Assembly (NCBI GenBank): GCA_028641055.1
Contig: CM054059.1
Coordinates: 437,009,785-437,073,784 of the forward strand
Direction: 5' to 3'
DNA from: Alopecurus myosuroides
Lineage: Eukaryota > Streptophyta > Magnoliopsida > Poales > Poaceae
DNA: 64,000 nt
Part shown: positions 22,000-35,127 of the stretch, one piece after another
Position numbering within the stretch: position 1 is the first letter of the stretch
How the letters are laid out: every line of letters starts with the position of its first letter
Position numbers and translations under genes: made by a program
The notes under the pieces: model-generated
What the model was told of the DNA's origin: nothing
Databases searched by the model: none
Seen by the model: the letters and a program-made list of their open reading frames with translations, nothing else

Positions 22000-23704
22000 T
22001 GATGCATGTAAAATGCATTTTGCATATTTTCACATGGTTTTCTATTACATATTGCATCATATAAGGGTATAATTCAATGTTTTATAGTATTTTGGGGTTA
22101 AATTATAAAGTCCCCCAACTTTTATGGAATTAACCCTGCCTGTCAGAAACCCCGTTTTCTATATTTTTAACGTTTCATGGGGCAAACTTCCGCGAAATCA
22201 CCTGAAAATCTGCGAGGGTCATTTTCTTGGAAGGAGAAGACTTGCGGGCGAAGGATCCACGAGAATTGGGCAAGGAGCCCCAAAAGAGGACCCTCCACGC
22301 GGCCAGATTCCTTGGCCGCGTGAGAGGCCCCCTTTTGGCCCCTGTGGCCCCAATTCCTTCCATCTTCGACTTACCGACTCCGTCTTGACCTAAAACCGAC
22401 TATAAAAAGGGTCCCCCGTACCCTTACGGAGGAGAGCGCCGCCGAAACACCGAAACACCAAAACAGAGACCTGAAGTTCCAGATTGGAGGGGGAAAACTC
22501 CGGCGGGGCGCCGCCGGTGTGATCTCCTACCCCTCCAACGTCATCTCCATCGACATCTCCATGAAGAGGGAATAGTCCACCCCAGGGCTATGGGTTTATG
22601 GAAGTAGCACTAGTATCTCTCTCTCTCTATGTGCTTCACTAATTAGATCCGTATGAGCTGCCTCACATGATTACGGGCACCGTTGTAATTCCTATGTGGT
22701 GGATCTTTTCTATGAGTTATTGAATCTGAGATTGCAATTGTTTCTCTTGAGTTATTTGAGTATATGTATCTTATGTACCCCGTTCTTATTAGCTAGCTTT
22801 GATCAATCTAGTTCTTGAAAGCGTGTGTGGGGTGATGGGTGCATTAGTTGGAGTAACGGGGGGTGGCTAGTGTTGTGAAAGTGACAGAAGTTCAGCGATC
22901 CACTTAGGTTTTGTTAAACCTTTCTTAGTTACCTCACTAGGGATAAAAAGGAGTACCTTGTTACCGGGGATTTGAAGTGATACTAATCAATCTCCATGAC
23001 TAGATCTAGCAAGTTCTTACTTTAACTTCATGTCACATTGCTTAAAGCTATACTCTGGTTTTTCCTTAATTATCGAGGTGTTATGATTTATTTCGCATCT
23101 TGGTGGAGTATAAGAGGGATCAATATGACCGTAGAGATCTCTATGCTAGGACATGATGCCCATATGAAAGTACTCAATGTTAAACATGTTATTGTAATCT
23201 CACATGTAATTCTTTATGTCCACCGTTTACCACTTTATTTGAGAGAATGCAAGTGTGAAACCATGAACCCCGGTCCTATTTTAATTATAAGAAAACACTC
23301 TAGTTAATTTGCTGAAATTTACTTTACTTGCACTTTACTTTACTTGCATCTCCAATTCGAATTTACATTATCTCCATCACCACTTGCATCACAAAAATAC
23401 AAAAACAATCCATTGCATATTTATTTTCTCATTTGCATTTAGTAGTAGATTTAATTATTGCACATTTACTTTCAGTTTTGCATTGCAATTTAGAAGTCTC
23501 ACACCTTGTGCTTGACAACCACTTGGTGAGGTTGAGGGCACAAAATTCTCTACTTGTTTGCAGGATCCTGGAGGAAGCTTGGAAGACAACTGCTGAAATA
23601 CTGGCTCCCCAAGAGTTCGATATAAACCCTCGAGTCACCCTCGTGGGGAAGAAGGCTTGCCACTAGCTACACACTCTGCACTTGGAGTCTCAACCTAGCC
23701 ATCA
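22000..23704 (+). repeat. 5' LTR of the Gypsy element
   Basis: Starts TGATGCATGTAAAATG and ends CTAGCCATCA. TATAAAAAGG lies at 22401-22410 and is followed by a GC-rich start region. Relative to the 3' LTR it lacks about 9 bases near 22018 and has extra bases near 22489. Confidence 0.9.
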
Positions 23705-24063
23705 AGCGTTTTTCTGGCGCCGTTGCGGGGGAGCCATAGGTGAAGGAGTTGTCCAAGGGAGCTCACAAGAATTCTTCATCACCAACAAGGTGTGCAAACA
23801 CCTAAGCTTGGGGAGGTTGCACCTACGTGAGTACCGTCCTTTCTATCTCCACCTTCTTTTAAGTAGATTTTTTTGTTTCTTGTCTTGTTTTTGTTTTTGT
23901 TTTGTTTTTGTTCTTGTTTTTGTTTTGTCTTGCATATTTTATTTTAGTTTGCATTTTAGCTTTGCATTTAGTTATCTAGTTTATTTTAGTATTTCGAATT
24001 TGCCTAGTTACTTTACTTTTCAGTTTTGCATAAAAAATTAAAAATTACATAAAAACTGTTAAA
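23705..24063 (+). other. Gypsy leader with primer site and T/G-rich run
   Basis: TGGCGCCGTTGCGGGG at 23715-23730 is the primer binding site. A copy of AAGCTTGGGGA lies at 23804-23814. A simple TTTTTGTTTTTG-type run covers about 23868-23935. The Gag ATG follows at 24064. Confidence 0.75.
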
Positions 24064-24830
24064 ATGGGTGATAGAACTAAATTAAGAGACTACACAAATA
24101 CACCCAATGACCAATTCATTGCTAGGCCAATTACTACACCTGAAATACAAGCTGAAAGCTATGAAGTAAGTCCTAGTTTATTGAATTTAATTACTAGAGA
24201 GCAATTTGGTGGTAGTGCTATGGAGGATGCCTCTATGCATCTTCATGATTTCATGGAAATATGTGATATGCAAAAATTTAAAAATGTGGAAAGTAGTGTT
24301 TTAAAACTGAAATTATTTCTTTTTTCACTTAGAGGAAAGGCTAAAGAATGGTTACTTTCATACCTACAGCTAGTATAAAGTCTTGGGATGATTTAAAAGA
24401 AGCTTTCATTAAGAAATATTATCCTCCCGTTAAAAATTTTCAAAATAGGAATAATATCCTCTCATTTAGGCAAAATGATAATGAACATGTAGCCATGACA
24501 TGGGATAGAATTAAATTAATGCTTAGAACATGCCCATCACATGGAGTAAATGAATGGACCATACTACACTCTTTTTATAATGGTCTAAACTACATGTCTA
24601 GAAATATACTTGATTCTGCTGCTGGAGGTGCCTTTATGAGTAAAACTGTAGGAGAGGCTAAGAGCATATTAGAAAGCATATTGCAAAATTATAGTCAATG
24701 GAATACTGAAAGAGCACCCAATCCCACTAAGAAAATAAACTCAATTGAAGAAACCAATGATTTGTCTTCTAAAATGGACACTATTCTTGCTTTTATTAAT
24801 AAACAAAATATGGAGAATGTGCCTTTGTAG
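24064..24830 (+). pseudogene. gag: Gypsy Gag (retrotransposon gag domain), frameshifted
   Basis: Capsid protein of the element. The first block (24064-24378) starts M-G-D-R-T-K-L and runs into the retrotransposon-gag domain with L-R-G-K-A-K-E-W-L-L. A one-base indel near 24360 shifts the frame. The second block (from about 24360, S-I-K-S-W-D-D-L-K-E-A-F...K-K-Y-Y-P-P) ends at a TAG at 24828. Codons on the far side of that stop continue in the same frame, so it is a nonsense mutation, not the native end. This arrangement is that of Athila/Tat Gag proteins. Confidence 0.85.
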
Positions 24831-26080
24831 GAGCTAGTTGGTAGTAATTATGAAAGTGTGGATGTTAATTTTGTTAGGAATTATGGTAGCAATGGTATTG
24901 GTAATGCTTACAATTCATATAGTAAACCTCCTTATGTACCAAATAAACCTTTTGTTCCATATCCTAATGCTAATGAAAATAAGTGAAAGTCTTCTAGTGA
25001 AATTTCCGAATCTAATAAATTGCTTATGGAACAAGTTGCTAGTCACAATGCTATGATACATGAGTTAAATAAGTCTATTGCATCCATTAGTAGTGATATT
25101 AAAGGGTTGCAACTTCAATCTTCGAATTTAGATAAAGCATTGTCAAAATTAGCTGATAATCAAGCAACTCTATTAAGCATGTCAGCAGGAAAGCCACAAG
25201 CACAACCTAGTGTAGGAATGAATTCTATTACTATTTCTGCTCCTATTATTGAAAATATTGATCATATTGCTGAGAATATAAGTGAGCATGTCCCTACTAG
25301 TTTAGAAGAAACTTTGAATGAAATAGTGAAGTACCCTGAATATTTACTTCCATATATGTCTTATCTTGCTAGCAAAGATGAAATTAGTTCTCATGAATCA
25401 AGCATGCTAGCTAAATTAGAGAGTAAAGTAGAGGAAATTATGATGCTTACTGAAATAAAGGATCCATTGCTTGATTTAGAAAAAAGTAGCTTGCAAGAAC
25501 TTATTGCTACTCTACAAAAATTTGCTAGTGATCCCACTATAAATGTTAATCAACCTGGCTTTGGATCTTATATTGCTAATCATGTCTTGCAAGAAAAAAT
25601 TGCTAGGTACAAGAATGAGGCCATGATACCTCCTAAGCTTGGGGATGCATGGATCCCCAAGTTGCTAGTTTCAATTGGAAAAGAAATTCACCATGCTATG
25701 TTAGATCTAGGTTCTAGTGTATCGGTACTCTCTCTAAAGAATTATATGAATTGCTAGAACTAGAAAATTTAGAAAAGTGCTCAAGTGAATTTGTCCTTGC
25801 TGATAACTCTACTAAACATGCTGTAGGACAAGTAAAAGATGTTATGATTGAATTGCACATGACTTTCGTACCCGTTGATTTCATTATTATGGATATGGGG
25901 GATGAATCCCCTAGTCCTATTATTTTGGGTAGACCTTTTCTTCGTACTACAGGTGCAATCATAGAATCCAAGGAAGGAAATGTCAATTTTCAGTTCCCTC
26001 ACAAGAAAAGCATGGAGCACTTCCCAAGGAAGAGGGGCACGCTTAAGAACAAGCTCCCTCATGAGCTTTATCCCTCTTGA
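24831..26080 (+). pseudogene. Gypsy Gag C-terminal region and retropepsin
   Basis: The frame continues from Gag through a second stop (TGA, 24984-24986) to 25757. It contains a helical region and then the protease active site with the D-L-G-S-S-V-S-V-L pattern. The aspartate aligns with the D-[LTS]-G catalytic triad of plant Gypsy retropepsins. A one-base shift near 25730 moves the rest to another frame (25751-26080), which holds the flap and C-terminal motif I-I-L-G-R-P-F-L and ends at TGA 26078. In complete elements this would lead into reverse transcriptase; here it does not. Confidence 0.82.
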
Positions 26081-28430
26081 TTATCAAGTAAGTAAAGCCT
26101 AGCTATATGGTTATAAAGAAAGCGCTTTACGGGAGGCAATCCGGTTGTTTTTGTTTGGATTTTCCTAGTGTCCTCTTGCTTTCTCAAGAGATTAGTTTTT
26201 TTTTGTTTTAATTCTGGAGTTTTCAATAAAGAGTCAAGTCAAACCCATTTGGACTTATAAGTTGCTATCCTAGTGCATGAAATTTCTGTTTCAGCACGAG
26301 TCTGCTCACTGTATGATTTTACGTTTTTTATTGTTATGTCGGATTAAGCTAATTTTTTAGTATGTTCTGCAAATTTTCGTCCTCTGTAAGCACAAAAATT
26401 GGCTTAATTTTTTGACGAGTCTAGCTTAGAGAAAAACGTTCGTTTTTCTGCTGCTGCTTTTCTGGACAGATTATGCCTTCTTTTGTTTTATGCACTCTTT
26501 GGGCTTGGGAATAGAACCATGATTCTTTCAAGCAAGAGAGTGAACATACAACATAATGAACCTTATTGTCTATCTACTGGAGCATTTTATTTTGAATTTT
26601 GCACAGCAAGCATGTGATTTGTTTGTCCCTGCTAATCTCAGCCCACAGAAAAAGAATGGGAGAAACATGTTTTGTGAAGTTTTTTCACAGGGAATAGAGG
26701 AGCTGCGCCTCAAGACATCCAAGAATGGTGAAAGCCATAAGCTTGGGGATGTGATGAACACCCCACTGGAGCTACACTCTTTTGGTTAGCACACGTCTAC
26801 TTTCTGTTTTCTAAGCAAAGCATTTATCGTAGAGACTTGAAGCGTCTAGTTTTTGTTTTTATTTTTGTTTTGATAAGACCACCACCATCATTTTATATGA
26901 GATTGAGCTACTGGAGTTTGGGGTTGGAATATATTGTATGCTAGTATTATGACTTGGAATAGGGATGCCATGGTTGATTTGAAGAGCTACATATGTTTGC
27001 ATGATTTATAGGCTTTTTATGTGTAGAAATTTGCAATAATGTTGTCTTGAGCTATCTCTTATTCATGTCCTTGATATTAATTGCTGGTTTATTTAGTTTG
27101 TCATGAAATGAGTAGTTCTATGGACATATGCATGCATAGTAGCTGGTCAACTATCTCCCTCTTGCTAGCCAAAAATTTAAAAATTCCAACAAGTAAAAAC
27201 TTGTTTCCAACACTCCTTAGCCAAGTATTTCCAGTGAGTCCACCATATCTTCCCATCAGCTTCATTGCTATTCCGAGTATGTTCACCATGTTATTGTGTT
27301 ATTTATGTTCTAAATTAAGATATTCACTTTATTAATTGTCATGGGTTGAACTTGGGATAGGACTCTCACGAACTTTTGAAGGCACACTTTACTTTTTATG
27401 CATCTAATAAACATGACCCAATAATGGGAGCCACAAGTTTTGCGTTTGACAAGTGTGTGGTTGGGAGCTAGCTATAAACGTGTATCACCGGAAAGCTTTC
27501 AACATTGCACAAAAAATTTACATTTGGTTGATATCATGTACTTTTGTTTTTGGACTCCTGCCATGCCGAAATGAAATAGAGGAATAGTAAGTTTTGATGA
27601 GTAAGTATCTATATGACTAGAGAAACGCATTGGGCCGCTAACCCAAGCCATGCTTTATCATGGTGGAAATTTACTTACATCTTGAGTGATTCTACAACAC
27701 ATCCTATAATAAAATAAGAAGCTATACATAATAGTGAATGAAAATAAAAAGGATGACGAGTCTACTCCGTTTGTTCATCTTGTCATTGTAACATGGACTT
27801 GTTTCCATGTCATGGGGCAAGAGGTACCTCTTTGCGGTTCTCTATGATGTCATTAATACTTATTATGATTGTACAAAGCTTATTAGGAATCTTAAATTGA
27901 GTAATCATGGAGTAGGTTTTCACACTCACGGGGCATGAGGCTTTCAACCACCTTGTCATTCTCATTACTTCAATACTCATAATTTTAAGATGCTAGTGAT
28001 AAATGGGCAATGAGAGTCCTAGATCAATGGATACCACATTTCAATTAGTAATTTTAGTTGAATAATTTAGAGGCTAAATAAGAGTTGATCATGTTTTACC
28101 TCTACTCAATTTTCTCCAAAGTGTCCACCATATTTTCTATTCTCCATTATGCTATTCTTTGACCAATATAGGATTTTATTTTTCATTTTGTGTATGCATT
28201 TGGTCCATACTGCTTTTATTTCATTATACACTTTGTGAACTTTCATGAAGCATCTTTGCTTGCATATTTGATATTTCTTACAACATGAATTGTATATTGC
28301 TACTCATTTCTAGTATTAATCATTTGATTATATGTAGCATGAATAATCCTCATTGATATCCTATGATTGTTTCAATATGCAAAACCCACATTAGTTTTAT
28401 CACCTTCATACTCGAGGACGAGTATGGGTT
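26081..28430 (+). other. Non-coding 3' interior of the Gypsy element
   Basis: These 2.35 kb contain no reverse transcriptase, RNase H, integrase or envelope-like motif in any frame that I can recognise. The DNA is T-rich with short open frames only. A copy of AAGCTTGGGGA lies at 26739-26749. The segment seems to have replaced pol. Confidence 0.7.
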
Positions 28431-28444
28431 AAGCTTGGGGATGT
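28431..28444 (+). other. Polypurine tract region of the Gypsy element
   Basis: AAGCTTGGGGATGT directly precedes the 3' LTR. The core AAGCTTGGGGA is repeated exactly at 23804, 25635 and 26739 in the same element. Confidence 0.75.
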
Positions 28445-30138
28445 TGATGCATGTAAAATGCATAGATGAATTTTGCATATTTTTACATGGTTTTCTATTA
28501 CATATTGCATCATATAAGGGTATAATTCAATGTTTTATAGTATTTTGGGGTTAAATTACAAAGTCCCCCAACTTTTATGGAATTAACCCTGCCTGTCAGA
28601 AACCCCGTTTTCTATATTTTTGACGTTTTAGGGGGCAAACTTCCGCGAAATCACCTGAAAATCTACGGGGGTCATTTTCTTGGAAGGAGAAGACTTGCGG
28701 GCGAAGGATCCACGAGAATTGGGCAAGGAGGCCCAAAAGAGGACCCTCCACGCGGCCAGATTCCTTGACCGCGTGAGAGGCCCCCTTTTGGCCCCTGTGG
28801 CCCCAATTCCTTCCATCTTCGACTTACCGACTCCGTCTTGACCTAAAACCGACTATAAAAAGGGTCCCCCGTACCCTTACGGAGGAGAGCGCTGCCGAAA
28901 CACCGAAACATCGAAACAGAGACCTAAAGTTCCAGATTGGAGGGGCGCCGCCGGTGTGATCTCCTACCCCTCCAACGTCATCTCCATCGACATCTCCATG
29001 AAGAGGGAGTAGTCCACCCCAGGGCTATGGGTTTGTGGAAGTAGCACTTGTATCTCTCTCTCTATGTGCTTCACTAATTAGATCCGTATGAGCTGCCTCA
29101 CATGATTACGGGCACCGTTGTAATTCCTATGTGGTGGATCTTTTCTATGAGTTATTGAATCTGAGATTGCAATTGTTTCTCTTGAGTTATTTGAGTAGAT
29201 GTATCTTATGTATCCCGTTCTTATTTGCTAGATTTGATCAATCTAGTTCTTGAGAGCGTGTGTGGGGTGATGGGTGCATTAGTTGGAGTAACGGGGGTGG
29301 CTAGTGCTGTGAAAGTGACAGAAGTTCAGCGATCCACTTAGGTTTTGTTAAACCTTTCTTAGTTACCTCACTAGGGATAAAAAGGAGTACCTTGTTACTG
29401 GGGATTTGAAGTGACACTAATCAATCTCCATGACTAGATCTAGCAAGTTCTTACTTCAACTTCATGTCACATTGCTTAAAGCTATACTCTGGTTTTTCCT
29501 TAATTATCGAGGTGTTATGATTTATTTCGCATCTTGGTGGAGTATAAGAGGGATCAATATGACCGTAGATATCTCTATGCTAGGACGTGATGCCCATATG
29601 AAAGTACTCAATGTTAAACATGTTATTGTAATCTCACATGTAATTCTTTATCTCCAACGTCTACCACTTTATTTGAGAGAATGCAAGTGTGAAACCATGA
29701 ACCCCGTTCCTATTTTAATTATAAGAAAACACTCTAGTTACTTTGCTGCAATTTACTTTACTTGCACTTTACTTTACTTGCATCTCCAATTCGAATTTAC
29801 ATTATCTCCATCACCACTTGCATCACAAAAATACAAAAACAATCCATTGCATATTTATTTTCTCATTTGCATTTAGTAGTAGATTTAATTATTGCACATT
29901 TACTTTCAGTTTTGCATTGCAATTTAGAAGTCTCACACCTTGTGCTTGACAACCACTTGGTGAGGTTGAGGGCACAAAATTCTCTACTTGTTTGCAGGAT
30001 CCTGGAGGAAGCTTGGAAGACAATTGCTGAAATACTGGCTCCCCAAGAGTTCGATATAAACCCTCGAGTCACCCTCGTGGGGAAGAAGGCTTGCCACTAG
30101 CTACACACTCTGCACTTGGAGTCTCAACCTAGCCATCA
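28445..30138 (+). repeat. 3' LTR of the Gypsy element
   Basis: A 1694-base copy of 22000-23704, about 98% identical. It starts TGATGCATG after the purine tract and ends CTAGCCATCA. The interrupted Copia leader resumes after the AATAC flank. Confidence 0.9.
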
Positions 30139-30179
30139 AATACCTATTGTAATCTGATACATGTTTGCATAAATCGCAG

Positions 30180-31291
30180 ATGGCCGGAATCATGAACGGC
30201 GAATTTGAGGAGTTGGCTCAGACTGGGCTGAACTACTTGGCTTGGGCCTCGGACGTGGAGATCGTCCTCGAGGGCCGGAAGATCAAGGGAGCGCTGGTCG
30301 CGGGGACCCCGACGGCCCCCAGCACCACAACTGCTGCAGAGAATGCGCAGGCACTGCATTTCCTCCGCCACCACATGAGTACGACGTTGAAAAACGAGTA
30401 CATGGCTGAACGAAGTGATTCAGCTCTGTGGACCGCTCTTAAAGAGAGGTTCGCTAGGCTGAAGTACCACGTCAAGCCAAAGGCGGAGGGGGATTGGTTG
30501 CGTCTGAGGTTTGCGGATTACAAGTCGGTGACGGGTACAATTCCGCGTTACACGTTGTTTGTGCAACTCTCGACATGTGTGATATGAAAATTACAGACGA
30601 GGAGAAGATAGAGAAAACTCTCTCCACCTTCCATCCCAGTAACCTCCAGAATGCGCGGAACTACCGCCAGGAGAACTTAACGCAATACTCGGCGCTCATT
30701 GACGCCCTCGAGGTGGCTGAGGCGCAGGATGACGTTCTGAAAAAGAACTTCACCTCGTAGCCTTTCGGAGGGGGCCCACGCCAGGAAGCTTATGCCGGCG
30801 CCTACAAAGTGCGCCAGCCAAAGTTCAAGCAGCGCGGCAGAAAAAGCAAAGGCAAGAAGGGACCTAACCACCCCCACCCGACCAAGGAGCAAAAGGCGGG
30901 TAAGGGGGAGGTGAGGCCCCAAGACTGCTTTCGCTGCGGATCGAAGCTTCACTTCTCTAGGCAGTGTCGTGCTCCTAAGCACGTCGTGGACGCCTTCAAG
31001 GCCAAGAGAGCGTACGAGGCGCACCTTGTCCAGATGGAGGCACCACCGGCGCCTGCTGCGGCGCCTGTGATAATTCCCGCTCCCGTGGTGGCGCACACTG
31101 GGGCACCTATGGAGGCACACGTGACGGTTCCCACGAACGCCACCGTGTCCATGGAGGTTGAGCACACTGTGCCCCCTCCAACGCCACAGTTGGACATCGC
31201 CGATGCCGCCACCATGATAGCCACTGAGGAGAAGCTTAGCGAGATGGAGATCTCGGCTGAGCTGGATGGTTACCTTGCGGACTCCATCTGA
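30180..31291 (+). pseudogene. gag: Gag of the second Copia, frameshift and stop
   Basis: The capsid gene starts M-A-G-I-M-N-G-E-F-E-E-L and has the UBN2-type Copia Gag fold signature (W-A-x-D-V-E ... L-W-x-A-L-K-E-R-F). A frameshift lies near 30540. The next block (to 30760) reaches a TAG at 30758-30760, after which the same frame goes on to a basic region and a CCHC knuckle (C-F-R-C-G-S-K-L-H-F-S-R-Q-C). It closes at 31289-31291 after a Pro/Ala/Val-rich tail. The start codon lies 36 bases after the resumed leader sequence, directly behind a CAG. Confidence 0.85.
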
Positions 31292-31563
31292 ACTCCGCTC
31301 ATTTATTCATGATTTTTATGGCAATAATTTGATAAAATTCATTCGATTTGGTTGTAAGCTCTATGAGAGCAACCTTATTTGTTTCCTTAAACATTTATCG
31401 GCGCTTGGATGACTTCGTTATCATTCATTTATTCCATTATTTTAAATAGAGATAATTATGTTATGTTCTCAAATATTTGCATGTTTAATTATTATTACTG
31501 TAGCATCTTCCTCGCTCACGTTTAATAGTTAGACACTATATTTTAGAACACGTGTGGCGGCCG
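31292..31563 (+). other. Gag-Pol spacer of the second Copia
   Basis: AT-rich, with stops in all frames. No conserved motif is visible until the protease at about 31583. Confidence 0.5.
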
Positions 31564-34500
31564 AATGGAGGAAACGTGCCTTACCGATAGCGGTACCACC
31601 AATACCATTTTGAGAGATACAAATTATTTGAGTCCATCAAGAAAATTCCAGGGAGTATTACGACGATCGCCGGCTGTGGTCCTCATATAGTTGGCTCCGG
31701 ACGAGCCATTATAACACTTCCCATGGGAACAATTTTGATCATTAATGATGCATTGTTGTACCCGGAAGCGACTCGTACTCTCTTGAGTTTTAAAGATATT
31801 CGTGTTAATGGGTTCCACATTGAGACCCATGATGATGACACCGGTAAGGAGTACCTACTCATCACGAAACGCGATGAAAATGGTAAACATGTTGTCGAAA
31901 GGCTTGCTTCATTCGCTACAGGATTGTACTACACTAAGATAGTAGCACCGCCCATGTACACTACCCTTAAAACTGTTTTTAGAAGCTCTGAACTATTCTG
32001 CCTTTGGCACGATAGGTTAGGCCATCCCGGTTTTACGATGATGAGAAATATAATCAACAAATCTAATGGTCATAATGTTAATGTGAAAAATTTCCCGAAT
32101 CCTGATGATTTCGTGTGCTCCGCATGCGCTAAGGGGAAATTATTCATTAGACCATCACCCCTAAAGGTGAAGGATGAAATCCCCGCGTTCTTGGAACGTA
32201 TCCAAGGGGACATATGTGGTCCTATTCAGCCCCTTTCGGGTCCGTTTCGGTACTTCATGGTGCTCATTGATGCTTCCTCTAAATGGTCCAATGTTAGCCT
32301 GCTGTCAACAAGGAACCATACTTTTGCAAAGTTGATCTCTCAGATCATACAAATGAGGAATAAATTCCCTGATCATCGTATTAAGTCTATTCGAATGGAT
32401 AATGCCGGTGAATTTACTTCAAAGGCGTTCGATGATTATTGCATAGCAACAGGAATAAAACTTCAGCACTCTGTACCGCACGTCCACACGCAAAATGGAC
32501 TTGCGGAGGCACTGATTAAAGGAATTAAATTCATTGCCAGACCGCTCCTTCAGGGTTGTAATTTACCAACTACATGTTGGGGTCACGCGGTGTTACACGC
32601 TGCCAATCTCATCAACTTTCGACCATCGGCCTACAACATCCATTCTCCTATGCAGCTTGCGCAAGGGTCGGCACCGAAAATTTCCCACCTTCGTAGGTAA
32701 GGTTGCCAGGTATATGTACCAATATCACCCCCTCAGCGATCAGCAATGGGACCGCTCCGTAAGTCGGGGATATACGTTGGTTATGAGACTGTGTCCATAA
32801 TCAGGTTTCTGGACCCCGCGACAGGTGACTGTCATACGGCTCGTTTCGCTGATTGCATTTTTGACGAGGATCTTTTCCCGACTTTAGGGAGAGATAATCA
32901 ACCCCTGGATGATAAAAGTCGAGTACTTACGTGGCAAGCCACGGGGATCCACGCTCATGACCTGCGCACTGCTGAGTCTAATAGAGAAGTTCAAAAGATA
33001 ATAGATTTGTACTCGTTGGCGAATCAACTGCCTGATCACTTTAGTGACTTAAAGACTGTGACAAAGTCGCATGTGCCTGCGCGCAATGCACCGGAAAGGG
33101 TTGAAATACTAAAGAGAAATCATGGTACACCCGCTCCCGTTCTTAGTTCTAAGAGGACGAGGAATCCGGTTTCTCAAATCTCAAGTACCCGGGGACGCCC
33201 GAAGAAAAAGGATAAGAGAGATTTATCACAGCCTACCCCTGCAAAGGGGAGCTAGTTGAGACCTGGCACAAGTACGGACGTTTCTTTGCACGAAATTCCG
33301 GATTTGAATTTTCCTACTTCGGAAATACCCAGCGAAGATGTGTGCGCACACATTGGAGCGGGAAAGCTAAATGACCTTGCTCCCGGAATGGGAAATCCGG
33401 TGGAGGAAGGGAATATGCCTGATGCACTCCGTGACGAAATGGTCATTAATTATATTAATTCGGGTGAGTCAATTAATCGAGCTATGGCAAATGTCGATAT
33501 TTATTTTGCCAAGAAAAAGGCCTCAATCATAGATCTTGACCCAAAACCTAACACTCTCGCTGATTATAAGCAAAGATCGGATTGGAAAGATTGGAAGAGG
33601 GCAATAACTGATGAGTTATTTTCTCTCAACAAAAGAGAGGTGTTTGGACCTGTTTGTCTAACTCCTCCTCATGTGCGCCCCGTTGGCCACAAATGGTTTT
33701 TTTTCCGAAAGAGGAACGAAAATAACGAGGTAGTAAGGTACAAAGCAAACCTCGTTGCTCAAGGTTTCTCCCAGCGACCAGGTGTCGACTTCGAGGAAAC
33801 TTACTCCCCAGTCATGGATGGAATTACCTTTAGATAATTGATCTCAATGGCAGTAAACTTGGACTTGAAAATGAAACTCATGGATGTTGTCACCACTTAC
33901 CTTTATGGTAATTTGTATTCAGACATATACATGAAGGTACCCAAAGGTATCCCTGTTCCGAACCAAGATAGAGCTAAGAGAGGTTTATACAGTGTTCAGC
34001 TTAAGAAGTCGCTGTATGGACTTAAACAGTCAGGTAGGATGTGATATAATCGTTTAAGCGATTTCCTTCATCAGAAGGGCTACACGAGCAATGAAGATTG
34101 CCAATGTGTTTTTATACGGAGATCACAAGATGGTTTCTGTATTATCTCAGTGTACGTGGACGATTTGAATATAATCGGTACACCTGAGGATATTGAGGAA
34201 GCGAGTTCCTACCTGATGTCGGAATTCGAAATGAAAGACTTAGGCAAAACCAAGTTCTGCCTAGGTTTGCAACTTGAACATTCCCCTGCTGGGATCTTAG
34301 TGCACCAGTCTGCCTGCACCCAGAAGGTGTTGGAAAGATTTGGATTTGATAAGGCATACCCTTCTAAGACCCCGATGATTGGGAGATCTTTACAGCAGGA
34401 TAAGGACCCGTTCAGGCCTAAGGAAGAGGGGGAGGAAATTCTGGGACCAGAATTCCCCTACTTGAGTGCGGTTGGCGCACTCATGTATCTCGCGAATTGT

Positions 34501-35127
34501 ACACGGCCGGACATTGTGCTTCGCCGTCAATTTGCTTGCTAGGTACAGTTCTGAGCCTACCAAGAGACATTGGAAAGTCGTTAAGGATATCTTCCGATAC
34601 CTGCAAGGGACCAAAGATCTTGGCTTGTTTTACCGGAGGAATCAAGACCTCACGGTTGTAGGCTATGCTGATGCTGGATACCTGTCGGACCCGCACACAT
34701 CCAAGTCTCAGACTGGATATGTTTTCCTTTGTGGTGGAACCGCTATTTCCTGGAAATCGTCTAAGCAAACCCTAGTGTCAACTTCGACGAACCACTCAGA
34801 AATCATAGCACTATATGAAGCATCACGTGAGTGTGTATGGCTTCGACGGGTGATCGGTCACATCCAGCTGTCATGTGGACTGGACACCGTACAAACCCCA
34901 CTATTATCTATGAAGATAATGCCGCTTGTGTTGCACAAGTCCAGACGGGTTATGTGAAGAGCAATCTCACGAAGCATATCAACCCCAAGTTCTTCTACGC
35001 ACATGAGTTGCAGAAGTTGAATGAAGTAAAGATCTTACATACTAAGTCGTGTGAAAATCTTGCTGATTTGTTCACTGAATCATTACAGGCATCTTCTTTC
35101 GAGAGATGTGTTCGTGGATCAGTATGA
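31564..35127 (+). pseudogene. pol: Pol of the second Copia, several stops and frameshifts
   Basis: The protease D-S-G is at 31586-31594. A frameshift near 31630 leads into a long frame with GAG-pre-integrase (W-H-D-R-L-G-H-P-G) and integrase. The integrase triad codons are at 32209 (D), 32398 (D) and 32506 (E). In-frame stops occur at 32698, 33253, 33835 and 34042. Reverse transcriptase is recognisable from about 33540 (L-V-A-Q-G-F-S) with Y-V-D-D at 34153-34164. RNase H (Y-A-D-A-G-Y) is reached only after a shift near 34515, and a second shift near 34880 precedes the end at 35127. The lesion count fits LTRs that differ by 6%. Confidence 0.88.

Larger units (their letters stand above)
22000..30138 (+). 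mobile_element. Non-autonomous Athila-like Gypsy encoding only Gag and protease
   Basis: LTRs of 1705 and 1694 bases (22000-23704, 28445-30138) bound a 4.7-kb interior. Flanking bases ATTAC (21995-21999) and AATAC (30139-30143) form a TSD with one mismatch. After the 5' LTR comes a primer-site-like TGGCGCCGTTGCGGGG (23715), close to the TGGCGCCGTTGCCGGGG of Athila-type elements. Gag (24064 on) and a retropepsin (to 26080) can be read, with frameshifts. Reverse transcriptase, RNase H and integrase are absent: 26081-28430 has no pol motif. LTR divergence is about 35 substitutions in 1690 (about 2%), younger than the Copia it sits in. Such an element must depend on a complete relative for enzymes. 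Confidence 0.87.
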
